Shown here piece after piece: positions 1 through 8,837 of a stretch of 64,000 nucleotides of DNA. Origin of the DNA: Natrinema amylolyticum (GTDB taxonomy: Archaea > Halobacteriota > Halobacteria > Halobacteriales > Natrialbaceae); contig NZ_JAIWPJ010000003.1 of assembly GCF_020515625.1 (NCBI RefSeq), positions 62,001 to 126,000 of the forward strand, given 5' to 3'. A program made the translations under genes and the position numbers. The notes beneath the pieces were generated by a model. The model saw only the letters and a program-made list of their open reading frames with translations, did not search any database and was not told where the DNA came from. How positions within the stretch are numbered: position 1 is the stretch's first letter; every line of letters starts with the position of its first letter.

Positions 1-699
1 GAGTACGTCTCCGACGGCGCGGCCGACCTCGGGATTACGGGCTTCGATCAGGTACAGGAGGCCCGCGTCGACGACGTCTCGGAACTGCTCGACCTCGAGT
101 TCGGGCGCTGTCGGCTCGTCCTGGCCGCCCCCGAAGACGGCGACATCGGCGGCGTCGAGGACCTGGCGGGCAAGACCGTCGCGACCGAATTCCCGAACAT
201 CACGGCGGACTTCTTCACGGAGACAGGCGTCGATCCCGACATCGTCGAGGTCTCGGGCGCGACGGAACTCACGCCCCACGTGGAGATGGCCGACGCCATC
301 GTCGACATCACGAGCACCGGGACGACGCTGAAGATGAACCGGCTGGCCGTCGTCGACGAGGTCCTCGAGAGTTCGGTCCGGCTGTTCGGTCGGGAGGACG
401 TCCTCGACGACCCCAAAGTCGGCGAGGTCAGGACCGCCCTCTCCTCGGTGAAACGCGCCGAGGGCAAGCGCTACCTGATGATGAACGTGCCGCGGGACCG
501 GCTGGAGGCCGTTCGCGACGTCATTCCGGGGCTCGGCGGGCCGACGATCATGGACATCGCCGACGAGGACGAGGCGGAATCGAAGGTGGCCGTCCACGCG
601 GTCGTCAACGAACGGGACGTCTTCGAGACGATCACCGAGGTCAAAAAGGCCGGCGCGAGCGATATCTTAGTGACCGAGATCGAGCGACTCGTCGAGTGA
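1..699 (+). CDS. hisG: ATP phosphoribosyltransferase, C-terminal part (partial)
   Basis: First committed enzyme of histidine synthesis, joining ATP and PRPP. The 5' end lies outside the window; frame 1 is open from base 1 to the TGA at 697-699, giving about 232 residues. Visible are the end of the catalytic domain, with the PRPP-loop-like [10 protein letters not shown], and then a C-terminal regulatory domain of about 75 residues ([19 protein letters not shown] to the end). That domain marks the long, histidine-regulated HisG form that works without HisZ. hisI is far away at 41.4 kb, so the his genes are scattered, as is usual in haloarchaea. Identity is secure; only the length is unknown. 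Confidence 0.93.
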   Translation, partial: EYVSDGAADLGITGFDQVQEARVDDVSELLDLEFGRCRLVLAAPEDGDIGGVEDLAGKTVATEFPNITADFFTETGVDPDIVEVSGATELTPHVEMADAIVDITSTGTTLKMNRLAVVDEVLESSVRLFGREDVLDDPKVGEVRTALSSVKRAEGKRYLMMNVPRDRLEAVRDVIPGLGGPTIMDIADEDEAESKVAVHAVVNERDVFETITEVKKAGASDILVTEIERLVE

Positions 700-792
700 G
701 CGGGTCGGACTTCGGGGACTCGCATCGTTCGGGGGTCGGACGACTCGACTCGATCAGGGGTAGACAACTCGAGGCGAAGCGAGCGGGGTCAG

Positions 793-1218
793 TTACTCGA
801 GTCGAGCGCTGATCGGTCGCTCGAGGGAGTCGAACTCGAGGAGGGATTCGAACGCGGCGCAGTTCGCCGCCGGGGCGACGAGGCTTCGCATCTCGTCGTA
901 GCGGACGATATCGTGTTTCTCGAGCAGCGGGAGATGGGTTTCGCACAGCGAGGTGTGGATCCGTTGGCGCAGTCGGTGGATCGTCGTCCCGACGGTCGGA
1001 TCGCGCTCGGCGTCGGCGAGCCGGCCGACCAGCGTTCGCACCGCGATCGGATCGGTGGCGGCGAGCGCGCAGCGAACGACCTCGCGCCGGCGGTCGCTGT
1101 CGAGGACCTGACGGATCGTCTCCCGCGGGAGCGGGCGACGGCCGATCGCGCCGTCGGTACCGAGCTGAAACCGATCCGAGGCGGGCAGCGTTCGATCTGG
1201 GTGGATCGTCATGGGCAC
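793..1218 (-). CDS. DUF7344 domain protein, putative winged-helix regulator
   Basis: A 141-residue soluble protein with the pattern of the haloarchaeal DUF7344 family: a helix with LDSDRRREVVRCAL, a middle region, then SLCETHLPLLEKHDIVRYDE, which resembles a winged-helix wing and is typical of this family. Such proteins are usually predicted DNA-binding regulators, and targets are rarely known. It is flanked by hisG (other strand) and a 370-bp gap with no gene, so context gives no target. Family assignment is from pattern recall; the regulator role is inference. Confidence 0.75.
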   Translation of the reverse strand: MPMTIHPDRTLPASDRFQLGTDGAIGRRPLPRETIRQVLDSDRRREVVRCALAATDPIAVRTLVGRLADAERDPTVGTTIHRLRQRIHTSLCETHLPLLEKHDIVRYDEMRSLVAPAANCAAFESLLEFDSLERPISARLE

Positions 1219-1590
1219 GTGAGAGTCAGGGACGGATATCCGGATAAACGCGAGCGGTCGTTTCGACGAGTCAGTATCGATTCAGGCGAGTCAGGGCCGC
1301 TGGGCAGGAATTGAACGATCGATAACTCGGTGAAAGCGACCGAAGTGCGATCGACTGTCGACGAACCGGGACGCGGGTCGAAAACGGAGGCGACGCTGCG
1401 AGCGGGTAAGAAGCGATTACCGGCGGCTGATCGAAGAGCGACACGACAGCGGGGGATCGGAGAACGGGTTCCGCACTCCTTGCGGACGCGTCGATCGGCC
1501 GACCACCGACGACGCGTCCGGTCGCGGACACGGGCACGCTGGTGGCGTCGGCACCGCTCGAGGCGATCGAACGACCGAGAACGGACGGCG
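1219..1590. other. Intergenic stretch without recognised feature
   Basis: About 370 bp between the 3' end of the TBP gene and the 5' end of the DUF7344 gene. Open frames here have no recognisable family signature. The part next to 1218 should hold the DUF7344 promoter, but no strong TATA box was singled out. Confidence 0.5.
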
Positions 1591-2151
1591 TTACTCGAGC
1601 AGGCCGAGGTCCTCGAGTCGGGAGACGATCTTGTCGACGGCGTGTTCGGCGTCGACAGGCTTCTTCCCGCCGGTGATGACGAGTTTCCCGGAGCCGAAGA
1701 GCAGCGCGACGACTTCCGGTTCGTCGAGTCGATAGACGAGGCCGGGGAACTGCTCGGGCTCGTACTCGATGTTCTCGAGACCGAGACCGATCGCGATCGC
1801 GTTCAGGTTGAGGTTGCGGCCCAGATCGGCCGAGGTGACGATGTTCTGGACGACGATCTCGGGGTCCTCGTTGACCTGAATCTGGAGTTCACGGAGCTTG
1901 TCGAAGACGATTCGCAGACTCTCGTGGACGTCGTCGGTGCTTTTCGCGCCGGTACAGACGATCTTCCCCGAACGGAAGATCAGTGCGGCGGATTTGGGAT
2001 TCTGGGTTCGGTAGACGAGACCGGGGAACTGCTCGGGGTCGTAGTCGGCCCCCTCGAGGTCCATCGCGACGCTCTGGAGGTCGAGTTCTTGCCCGATGCC
2101 GGTCGACGCCACCACGTTTTCGATGTTGATGGTGTCCTTCGGATCCGTCAT
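1591..2151 (-). CDS. tbp: TATA-box binding protein
   Basis: General transcription factor that binds the TATA box and recruits TFB and RNA polymerase. At 186 residues it is standard for archaeal TBP. The two pseudo-symmetric halves are clear: INIENVVAST...YDPEQFPGLVYR...ALIFRSGKIVCTGAKS, then VQNIVTSADLG...YEPEQFPGLVYR...ALLFGSGKLVITGGKK. The conserved Phe and Leu residues that kink DNA are present in both halves. The tail is short and acidic (SRLEDLGLLE). ATG at 2151 has a TATA box about 30 bp upstream, so the start is well supported. Haloarchaea often carry several TBPs; this looks like an ordinary housekeeping copy. Confidence 0.97.
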   Translation of the reverse strand: MTDPKDTINIENVVASTGIGQELDLQSVAMDLEGADYDPEQFPGLVYRTQNPKSAALIFRSGKIVCTGAKSTDDVHESLRIVFDKLRELQIQVNEDPEIVVQNIVTSADLGRNLNLNAIAIGLGLENIEYEPEQFPGLVYRLDEPEVVALLFGSGKLVITGGKKPVDAEHAVDKIVSRLEDLGLLE

Positions 2152-2178
2152 TAGTCGCTTAAAAAGACGTATTTAAGG

Positions 2179-2186
2179 TTTATAAA
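2179..2186 (-). promoter_or_regulatory. TATA box of the TBP gene
   Basis: TTTATAAA centred about 31 bp upstream of the TBP start codon, implying a transcript with a leader of only a few bases, the usual haloarchaeal arrangement. A second TATA-like element (GTTTATAC) lies about 30 bp further upstream. Confidence 0.6.
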
Positions 2187-2329
2187 GGTTAGTACCGCCA
2201 CCTGATATATCCGGTTTATACGCTCCGCTGTCAGATCGCGGATCGCCGATTTCCGGGCGCTCGACGGGTCACAAGTGTGATATTTGGTATCGTGTATGTT
2301 CGGCCGAGTCACGGAAAAGCGGTAGGCTC

Positions 2330-3451
2330 ATGGCCGCGCCGACGCGACAGTCGGGCGTGTATCTGCTCGAGTTCGGCGGCGAGGACGACGCGTTCGCGGC
2401 CCGCGAGGCGGCCAGCGCGGCGGCCGGGATCCGCCGGATCGCGCCCGGGCTCGCCGTCGCAGGAGGGATCATCCCCGAGCGCGTCCGCGGACTCGCCTAC
2501 ACCCACCGCGCGAGCGAACTCCTCGGCCGGGGCGCGGCCGACCTCGCGAGCGCTCGAGCCGTGCTCGAGGCCGCCGCGATCGACCGGTCGGGATCGGTCG
2601 CGGTCCGTGCGACGGACGTTCACGGCTCGAGCGACGTGAGTACCGAGCGCGCGGAACGCGAACTGGGCCAGGTCCTGGTCGATCGCGGGTTCGCCGTCGA
2701 TCTCGAGGATCCCGACCACCTCCTGCGGGTCGCGTTTTCTGAGGGGAGACTCGAGGGCGACGCGGAGGGGAACGGGCTCGAGCGCGTCGCGGGCGACGGA
2801 CGCGACGAACCGACGGGCGAGCGGGTCTCCGTCTGCGCGCTCGGCTGGCTCGCGGCCGAGAGCGTCCGGGATTTCGGAACCCGCGCACCGACGGACAAAC
2901 CGTTCTTCCAGCCGGGCAGCATGGATCCGCTGCTCGCGCGCGCCGTGGCGAACCTCGCGGGCGCTCGGGAGGGCGCGACGGTTCTGGACCCGATGTGTGG
3001 CACGGGCGGCGTGCTCGTCGAGGCGGGGCTGGTCGGCGCGAACGTGATCGGCACCGACGCGCAGGCGAAGATGGCCGCGGGGGCGCGGGAGAATCTGGCG
3101 CACTTCCTCGAGCGCGAGGAGCCCTCGCCGACCGGCGCGAGTCGGGGCTCGTGGCACGTCGGCCGCGGCGACGCGACCCGGCTCCCGCTGGCGGACGATG
3201 CCGTCGACGGCGTCGTCTTCGACGCGCCCTACGGCCGGCAGTCGAAGATCGACACCCATCGGCTCGAGGACCTCGTTTCGGGCGCGCTCGAGGAAGCGAA
3301 TCGGGTCGCGCCGCAGGCGGTCGTGATCGCCGATCGCTCGTGGGCGAGCGAGGCGCGCGCCGCCGGCTGGGACCTCGAGTCAGCGTTCGAACGCCGCGTC
3401 CATCGGTCGCTGACGCGGTACGTGATGGTGCTCGAGCGGCGATCGCCGTAA
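2330..3451 (+). CDS. tRNA (guanine-10-N2)-dimethyltransferase-like protein
   Basis: A 373-residue SAM-dependent methyltransferase of the archaeal Trm-G10 type, which methylates G10 of tRNAs. The N-terminal half (1-170) is a THUMP-like RNA-binding region, with AYTHRASELLGRG near 60 and a VRATDVHG strand. The C-terminal half is a Rossmann methyltransferase with motif I DPMCGTGGVLVEAGL and motif IV DAPYGRQS, the latter a variant of the NPPY/DPPY signature of N2-guanine methylases. ATG at 2330 is preceded by a TATA-like TATTTGG/TATGTT region. Substrate is inferred from family. Confidence 0.9.
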   Translation: MAAPTRQSGVYLLEFGGEDDAFAAREAASAAAGIRRIAPGLAVAGGIIPERVRGLAYTHRASELLGRGAADLASARAVLEAAAIDRSGSVAVRATDVHGSSDVSTERAERELGQVLVDRGFAVDLEDPDHLLRVAFSEGRLEGDAEGNGLERVAGDGRDEPTGERVSVCALGWLAAESVRDFGTRAPTDKPFFQPGSMDPLLARAVANLAGAREGATVLDPMCGTGGVLVEAGLVGANVIGTDAQAKMAAGARENLAHFLEREEPSPTGASRGSWHVGRGDATRLPLADDAVDGVVFDAPYGRQSKIDTHRLEDLVSGALEEANRVAPQAVVIADRSWASEARAAGWDLESAFERRVHRSLTRYVMVLERRSP

Positions 3452-3498
3452 TCAGTTCGTGCTGGAGATCGTAACCGAAGAACTGACCCGACGAGTAC

Positions 3499-3690
3499 GC
3501 TACTATCGTGGCAGCACGGAATTGCCACGCCCTCCCCAACCGATTTCGTCTCACGGGTGCGGCGCACCCGTTCGACTGTTTGCGGAACCTATGGTTCCGC
3601 GCTAACGTTCGTTCACTTCGTTCACTCACTCATCCCTCGCGATATCGCGTCGTGGTTCGTCGACGACGAACCGCGACCCAGCGCGCCAGC
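3499..3690 (+). repeat. Dispersed intergenic repeat, copy A
   Basis: One of four copies in the window. It has a diverged core (GAATTGCCACGCCCTCCCC around 3519-3537), followed by a run of short perfect hairpins: GGGTGCGGCGCACCC, CGGAACCTATGGTTCCG, the CGTTCACTTCGTTCACTCACTC segment with its repeated TTCACT, and a TTCGTCGACGACGAA arm pair. It ends near a GCGCGCCAGC segment also present in the other copies. Together with its flanks it fills the 350-bp gap between the tRNA methyltransferase and thioesterase genes. Open frames here are by-products of the repeat. Confidence 0.75.
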
Positions 3691-3804
3691 ATCGGACTCG
3701 ACAGTTGGCCGCCCACCAAGTCGGTTCGCGGTACGGATTCGGATCGTTCCATCGCTTATTGGGAGGCATTCCGGGACGCGGGTGACGCGACCTTCCGCGG
3801 GTGA

Positions 3805-4242
3805 TCAGTCCTCGATCTCGAGGACGCGATCCCGAAGCCGCCTCCCCTCCTCGGACTCGACCGAGAGGTCGGGGACGGTGACTTTCTCGCCGTTCTCGTC
3901 GATCGCGACGAACGTGAACGTGGACTCGGTGGTCTTCTCTGTCTCGCCGCTGCGTGGCTCCTCGCGCCAGGCCCGCAGGGCGACGTGGACGCTCGTCCGG
4001 CCCGAGTCGTAAACGTAGGCCTCGACGAGGGCCGTGTCGCCGATCTGGATCGGGCGCTCGAAGTCGAGTTCGTTCACGCGAGCGGTGACGCAGGTCTCGC
4101 CGGCGAACCGCATCGCCGACATCGCGCTCACTTCGTCGAGCCACTTCATCAGATTCCCGCCGTGAAGCGTGTTGTTGTTGTTCGCGTGATTCGGCTGGAC
4201 ACGAAAGCGATTCTCGATGTGCGTCTCGAGAAGGGTCGGCAT
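3805..4242 (-). CDS. Acyl-CoA thioesterase, hotdog fold
   Basis: A 145-residue single-domain hotdog protein of the YciA/BFIT acyl-CoA hydrolase type, splitting acyl-CoA into free acid and CoA. Family signs are the N-terminal HANNNNTLHGGNLMKWLDEVS (the Asn/His-Gly-Gly helix start that holds the catalytic residues), MRFAGETCVTARVNELDF, and the later YVYDSGRTSVHV strand. The acidic C-terminus is a haloarchaeal trait. Start ATG at 4242 precedes the conserved region by a short leader. Natural substrate chain length cannot be told from sequence. Confidence 0.88.
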   Translation of the reverse strand: MPTLLETHIENRFRVQPNHANNNNTLHGGNLMKWLDEVSAMSAMRFAGETCVTARVNELDFERPIQIGDTALVEAYVYDSGRTSVHVALRAWREEPRSGETEKTTESTFTFVAIDENGEKVTVPDLSVESEEGRRLRDRVLEIED

Positions 4243-4340
4243 ACCCGCTCTTCGCGCGGCGATGGGATAACGGTCCCTTCCGAACCCATATTGGCCGAAG
4301 AATCACTCGGCTTCTTGACTGTCGTCCCCGAATCGAGCGC

Positions 4341-4856
4341 ATGGTCGATCTCACGCTGGCGTGGTTCGGACTCGGTGCCACCGCCGTCTTACTGTGCTGT
4401 AGCGCCTTCTTCTCGAGCGCGGAAACGGCGATCTTCACCCTGCCGATGGCGTGGATCGACGACCAGGCGGCGACGAACGAACCGCGAGCGAGCGCGCTAA
4501 AGGCGTTGCGGGACGACCCACACCGGCTGCTGGTGACGGTCTTGGTCGGGAACAACGTCGTCAACGTCGCCCTCTCGAGTATCGTGACGGTCGTCTTCGT
4601 CACCTACCTCCCCACTGGCATCGCCGTGACCGCAGCGACGGTGGCCGTCAGCGTCGTCGTCCTCGTGTTCGGCGAGATCGTCCCCAAGTCGTACGGCCTG
4701 GGCAACGCCCAGCGGTGGGCGATGACGGTCGCGCGGCCGGTCTCGCTGGTCGAACGCTCGCTGTCGCCGCTGGTGACCGTCTTCGACATCGTGACGGGAT
4801 GGATCAGCGATCGGCTCGGCGGGACGACCGATATCGAGAAACCGTACGTCGACTGA
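4341..4856 (+). CDS. DUF21 (CNNM) membrane protein without CBS domains
   Basis: A 171-residue membrane protein made only of the DUF21/CNNM transmembrane domain of the CorC/CNNM family (Mg2+/Co2+ transport-related). Visible are TM1 with LLCCSAFFSSAETAIFTL, the signature SSAETA, then LLVTVLVGNNVVNVALSS and VLVFGEIVPKSYG, both family hallmarks. Full-length family members carry CBS and CorC-HlyC domains after the membrane part; here the protein stops soon after the fourth segment. Many haloarchaea have such short versions, so this is probably not a truncation. Ion specificity is unknown. Confidence 0.85.
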   Translation: MVDLTLAWFGLGATAVLLCCSAFFSSAETAIFTLPMAWIDDQAATNEPRASALKALRDDPHRLLVTVLVGNNVVNVALSSIVTVVFVTYLPTGIAVTAATVAVSVVVLVFGEIVPKSYGLGNAQRWAMTVARPVSLVERSLSPLVTVFDIVTGWISDRLGGTTDIEKPYVD

Positions 4857-4897
4857 GTCGACGGCCGGACGGACGCCGTCGTCCACCCCGGATACCG

Positions 4898-5359
4898 TCA
4901 GTCGAGTTCCGTTCGATCGAACCGGTGGGCAGCGACGAGGGCGCTGACGACGAGAAATCCGGTCCCGATAACCGAATCGGGAGGCGAAAAGCCGGTCGCG
5001 ATTACTGAAACGACGAGCGCGCCGATAGCGCAAAGAAATGCAGCGAAAAAGCCCTTCGAGAGCGCCGACGCGATGGCTGGTCCGAGCCCGCGAAGCAGGC
5101 ATTCCGCCACGACGACGCCGCCGATTAGCGACGCAAGGAGTATCGATCTCCCCGTAGGCGACATACCGACGACAGGTGTGATATCGAGCAGAATCCGAAC
5201 TTGCGGAACGAGAACAGACACGGCCCAGAAACGCGTAGTCAGCCCGATCGGCACCGGGCCGTCGCTCGAGGAATCGGGTGAGTTGAGCGACGACTGTGAG
5301 GAAGCCGCTTTCTCTGATTCGAGATCAGCGAGCCGTTCCTCGAGCGAATCGTCCGTCAT
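4898..5359 (-). CDS. Hypothetical membrane protein
   Basis: 153 residues. The first 40 are charged and Ser-rich with a short coiled-coil start (LEERLADLESEKAASS). They are followed by about three hydrophobic segments: FWAVSVLVPQVRILLDITPVVG, ILLASLIGGVVVAECLLRGLG, and FFAAFLCAIGALVVSVIATGF/TGFLVVSALVAA. No known family was recognised. It ends just downstream of the converging DUF21 gene and starts 28 bp after the end of the RFC gene on the same strand, so it may be cotranscribed with it. Confidence 0.65.
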   Translation of the reverse strand: MTDDSLEERLADLESEKAASSQSSLNSPDSSSDGPVPIGLTTRFWAVSVLVPQVRILLDITPVVGMSPTGRSILLASLIGGVVVAECLLRGLGPAIASALSKGFFAAFLCAIGALVVSVIATGFSPPDSVIGTGFLVVSALVAAHRFDRTELD

Positions 5360-5387
5360 CGGTGAGTTTTCGACAGAAGAAGAGTCG

Positions 5388-6392
5388 TCAGGCGTCTCGG
5401 CCGAGCTCCGCCAGCAGGTGCGAGACGTGAACCCGGTCGCTCGTCCCCTCGTGCATTTCGAAATCGATGTCCGCGGCCAGTTCGTGGATCCGGGCGAGCT
5501 GCTCGCCCTGATACCGTTTGCGAGCGATGCGGAGGATCGCCTCGAGCACCTCGTTGCCGTCTAACCCCTCGTCGACGAGCAGGTCGTCAAGGGTCGACCG
5601 CGCGTCGGTGAACTCGCCGGCTTCGGCGTCGTCGAGCATCGACTCGATCTCGTCGTCCAGGCCGACCTCGCCGATGGTCTCGTAGGCCGCGCTCATCGTG
5701 AGTTCGCCCTCGTCCTCGACGGTCGTCTGGGCCGCCAGGATCGCCTGCCGGAGGTTGCCGTTCGCGTAGCCCGCGACGAACTCGAGGCCGTCGTCGTCGT
5801 AGTCGACGCCCTCTCTCTCGACGATGCGCTCGAGGACGGTGACGATCTCCTCGCTGGTGGGCGAGGGCAGGGAGACCGGGAAACACCGCGAGCGGATCGG
5901 CGGGATGAGCTTGGTGGGCTGGCGCGTGGCGACGATGAACTGCGTCGTTCGGTGGTGTTGCTCCATGATCCGGCGCAGGGCCTGCTGGAAGTCCTCGCGG
6001 ACGTCCTCGGCGTTGTCCAGCAGGATCGTGGTGTAGCCGCCCGAGACGGGCGCGTAGCTCGCGGACTCCTTGAGGACGTGATTGATCATGTCCCGCTTCG
6101 ACATCGAGGAGCGCCCGACGAGGAAGTGCTCGAAGCGAGGATCGTTCTTGATCTCGGTCTTGGTCCGGCCGAAGAAGTCGGCGACGTTGATCTCGACGAA
6201 GTCGTTGTCCGGATCGTCGTGTGCCTCGCGGGCCAGTGCGCGCGCTGCGGCCGTCTTCCCGCTCCCGGGCGGCCCCTGCAGGAGGAGGTTGATCGGCTCC
6301 TCGACGGCCCGCTCTAAGTACTCGCGGGCGTCGTCCTGTGGCAACTCGGCCAGCTCCGGGGCGTGGATCTCGGTCCACAGCGGCGCGTCCAT
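5388..6392 (-). CDS. Replication factor C small subunit
   Basis: AAA+ clamp-loader subunit that helps load PCNA on DNA. 334 residues. Walker A is GPPGSGKTAAARALA near residue 40 and the Walker B position reads ILLDNAED, followed by the SRC motif (PIRSRCFPV), which provides the arginine finger. A helical C-terminal collar domain follows. Asn in place of the usual Asp/Glu after LLD suggests the second type of haloarchaeal small subunit (often called RfcB or RfcC), which may hydrolyse ATP weakly. The exact paralogue name is left open. Confidence 0.9.
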   Translation of the reverse strand: MDAPLWTEIHAPELAELPQDDAREYLERAVEEPINLLLQGPPGSGKTAAARALAREAHDDPDNDFVEINVADFFGRTKTEIKNDPRFEHFLVGRSSMSKRDMINHVLKESASYAPVSGGYTTILLDNAEDVREDFQQALRRIMEQHHRTTQFIVATRQPTKLIPPIRSRCFPVSLPSPTSEEIVTVLERIVEREGVDYDDDGLEFVAGYANGNLRQAILAAQTTVEDEGELTMSAAYETIGEVGLDDEIESMLDDAEAGEFTDARSTLDDLLVDEGLDGNEVLEAILRIARKRYQGEQLARIHELAADIDFEMHEGTSDRVHVSHLLAELGRDA

Positions 6393-6431
6393 CGCCAGCG
6401 AGTAGGAGCGGGGCGGGTAAGAATCGGTCGG

Positions 6432-7580
6432 TTACTCGTCGGCCGATTCGGCCCCCGAGTCGTCGGCTTCGGAGCCGTCACCGTCAGAGCCGTCGCCGCT
6501 CTCCGCGTCGGCCGCGCCACCGATCGTGAACGTCGTCCGAACCGGGTCGCCCTCGAACTCGATCGGCGACGCCGAATCGACGTCGCTCGGATCGCCCGCG
6601 TAGAGCGTCGCCGTCAGCTCGTCGCTCTCGGCGATCGACGCGTTCTCCGAGAGGTCGACGGTGACGTTCTCGTGCTCCCCGGGCTCGAGTCGACCGCTCG
6701 TGCCGACCACCGATCCGTTTTGTTCGACGGCGACGAATCCTCGCTCGGGAATCGCGGCCCCGACGGTCACGCGCTCCGCGCTCGCGTTGTCGACCGTCAC
6801 GCTCGGGTCGGTGTGGAACGCGAGATCGATCTCCGCGACCGCGCCGTCACCATCGGTATAGACGCCGATCGTCCGATTCCCCGGCGGTGCGCCGCTCGTG
6901 TCCGTCTCGAAGGTTACGGTCCGCGATTCGCCGCCCTCGAGTTCCAGCACCCGTCGTTCGAAGACCGCCCCGTCGATGCGGACCGTGACGGACTGTTGCG
7001 TCTGGAACTCGGTCGGGTTGCGGATCGTCGCGTTCACCTGAATCGTCTCGTTGGTCGTCGCCGTCGGGGGCGCGTCGATCGATTCGACGGCGAACGAATC
7101 GCCGAGCGCGTTCTCCTCGGTCGTCGTCACCGTCGCGGTGTCGCTGACCGGGAACCCGTCCTCGAGATAGGGGTGGTCCTCCTCGCCGTCGGTCTCGTAG
7201 TAGGCGAACTGGTCATCGCCGGTGTCGCGGTGGACCGTCGCCGTCAGCTGGCCGACGAGTTCGCGGGTCGAGTCGTCCTCGCGCTCGATAGTCACGTTCT
7301 CGTGAGTGCCGGCCTCGAGGCGCTCGGAGACCGCCAGCGGTTCGTCGCCGCCATCGGTGAGCACGACGTAGCCGCCGTCCGAAAGGGAGACCTCCCGAAT
7401 CGTGACGTTAGTCCCCTCGCCCTGCTGGTCCTCGAACGTGATCGAGGCTTCGGGGTCCTCCTCGACGCCGAAAATAGCGGGAGCCTGCCCGACCACGATT
7501 CCGGCGGCGAGCACGATCGCGATCGCGATCAGGATCGCGACGATCCGCTTGAGCGTACCGAACGTCAGTCTCGAACTCAT
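6432..7580 (-). CDS. Membrane-anchored surface protein with DUF7282-like and CARDB-like domains
   Basis: 382 residues. One N-terminal membrane segment (IVAILIAIAIVLAAGIVVG, about 13-31) acts as signal or anchor; the remainder is extracellular and very acidic. Domain order: a DUF7282-like beta domain (about 40-150, with GGYVVLTDGG and LEAGTHENVTIERE), a CARDB-like Ig domain (about 170-270, VNATIRNPTEFQTQQSVTVRIDG), and a second DUF7282-like domain (about 275-355, RGFVAVEQNGSVVG and LEPGEHENVTVDL). It ends in an Asp/Ser/Gly tail. Function unknown; adhesion or envelope role is inference. Confidence 0.72.
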   Translation of the reverse strand: MSSRLTFGTLKRIVAILIAIAIVLAAGIVVGQAPAIFGVEEDPEASITFEDQQGEGTNVTIREVSLSDGGYVVLTDGGDEPLAVSERLEAGTHENVTIEREDDSTRELVGQLTATVHRDTGDDQFAYYETDGEEDHPYLEDGFPVSDTATVTTTEENALGDSFAVESIDAPPTATTNETIQVNATIRNPTEFQTQQSVTVRIDGAVFERRVLELEGGESRTVTFETDTSGAPPGNRTIGVYTDGDGAVAEIDLAFHTDPSVTVDNASAERVTVGAAIPERGFVAVEQNGSVVGTSGRLEPGEHENVTVDLSENASIAESDELTATLYAGDPSDVDSASPIEFEGDPVRTTFTIGGAADAESGDGSDGDGSEADDSGAESADE

Positions 7581-7893
7581 TGGGGGTGTCGTCGTCGTTC
7601 TATTGGAACTCGACCGACGTAAAACGCGCAGTCCGTTCGCACGATGGCGAACTGTTCCGAGACGGTTTACCTGAATAGTCGCCAGTTACGACAGTTCGCG
7701 AACCCTGTTCGTCCGCGGAACGTGACAACTCGGGGTTCGAACCGGATCACTCCCCGACCTGCTCGAGCGGTCGCCAGTGACCGACGTGAGAACCCAGAGC
7801 GCGATTCCCATCCGCTGGGTCCGGTACCGAGATCGGGATACGGGCTCGAGCGATCCGAAGCCGGTTTAGTCGCGGCCCGCCGAGGGGCTACCG
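7581..7893. other. Divergent promoter region without gene
   Basis: About 310 bp between two divergently transcribed genes. A TATA-like GGTTTAGTC at 7862-7870 lies about 28 bp before the RNase Z ATG, consistent with a leaderless transcript. Nothing else was recognised. Confidence 0.5.
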
Positions 7894-8829
7894 ATGCCAC
7901 TTCGCGTGACGTTTCTGGGGACGGCCGGGGCGATTCCGACGACCGAGCGGAATCCGAGCAGCGTCTTCGTCGCCCGCGAGGGCGAGGGGTTGCTGTTCGA
8001 CGCCGGCGAGGGGACCCAGCGCCAGATGATGCGGTTCGGGACGGGGTTTTCCGTCTCACATCTGTTCGTCACGCACCTCCACGGCGACCACGTCCTCGGG
8101 ATTCCGGGCCTGCTTCAGACGATGGCCTTCAACGACCGCACGGAGCCGCTGGCGATCCACACGCCCCACGGTACGCGCCGGCAGCTCAAGTCGCTCGTCA
8201 ACGCGCTCGACAACCGGCCCTCCTTTCCCGTCCGAATCAGCGAGGTCGGCGGCGGCGACGTCGCCTACCGCGCCGAGGAGTACGAGGTCCGCGCGTTCGA
8301 CACCGACCACGATACCCGCTCGGTCGGCTACGCACTCGTCGAAGACGACCGCAAGGGCCGGTTCGACCGCGAACGCGCCGAGGAACTCGGCGTCCCCGTT
8401 GGCCCCCAGTTCTCGCGGCTCCACGAGGGCGAAACCGTCGAACTCGAGGACGGCACCGTCGTCGATCCCGAGCAGGTCGTCGGCGAGCCCCGTCCCGGCC
8501 GGGCGATCGTCTACACCGGCGACACCCGGCCGGCCGAGGCGACGATCGAGGCCGCCGACGAACCCGACCTGCTGATCCACGACGCGACCTTCGCCGACGA
8601 CCGCGCCGAGCGCGCCGCCGACACCGCCCACTCGACGGCTCGCCAGGCAGCCGAAATCGCGAACCGAGCCGGTGCGGATCGGCTCGCGCTGATGCACCTC
8701 TCCTCGCGCTACGCCGGGCAGACGGACGCCCACCTCGAGCAGGCGCGCGAGGTCTTCGCTGGCGACGAGACCGACGTGTTCGTCCCCGACGACGGACAGA
8801 ACCTCGAGATCGAGTATCCGGACGGCTGA
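7894..8829 (+). CDS. rnz: Ribonuclease Z
   Basis: Metallo-beta-lactamase-fold endonuclease that removes 3' trailers from pre-tRNAs. 311 residues, the normal size of the short form. The N-terminus MPLRVTFLGTAGAIPTTERN and the zinc motif THLHGDHVLGIPGL are diagnostic. Later come YTGDTRP, LLIHDATF (metal ligand Asp) and LMHLSSRY (last His). The AHSTARQAAEIA segment after the DATF motif is typical of RNase Z. The start is supported by an upstream TATA-like element at leaderless spacing. It converges with the neighbouring mannanase gene with only 8 bp between stop codons. Confidence 0.95.
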   Translation: MPLRVTFLGTAGAIPTTERNPSSVFVAREGEGLLFDAGEGTQRQMMRFGTGFSVSHLFVTHLHGDHVLGIPGLLQTMAFNDRTEPLAIHTPHGTRRQLKSLVNALDNRPSFPVRISEVGGGDVAYRAEEYEVRAFDTDHDTRSVGYALVEDDRKGRFDRERAEELGVPVGPQFSRLHEGETVELEDGTVVDPEQVVGEPRPGRAIVYTGDTRPAEATIEAADEPDLLIHDATFADDRAERAADTAHSTARQAAEIANRAGADRLALMHLSSRYAGQTDAHLEQAREVFAGDETDVFVPDDGQNLEIEYPDG

Positions 8830-8837
8830 TCGACGAC

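Noticed and set aside
4341-4856. DUF21 protein as a truncated pseudogene of a CorC-type transporter
   Set aside because: No downstream remnant of CBS domains is present and the reading frame ends cleanly; short DUF21-only proteins are known in haloarchaea.
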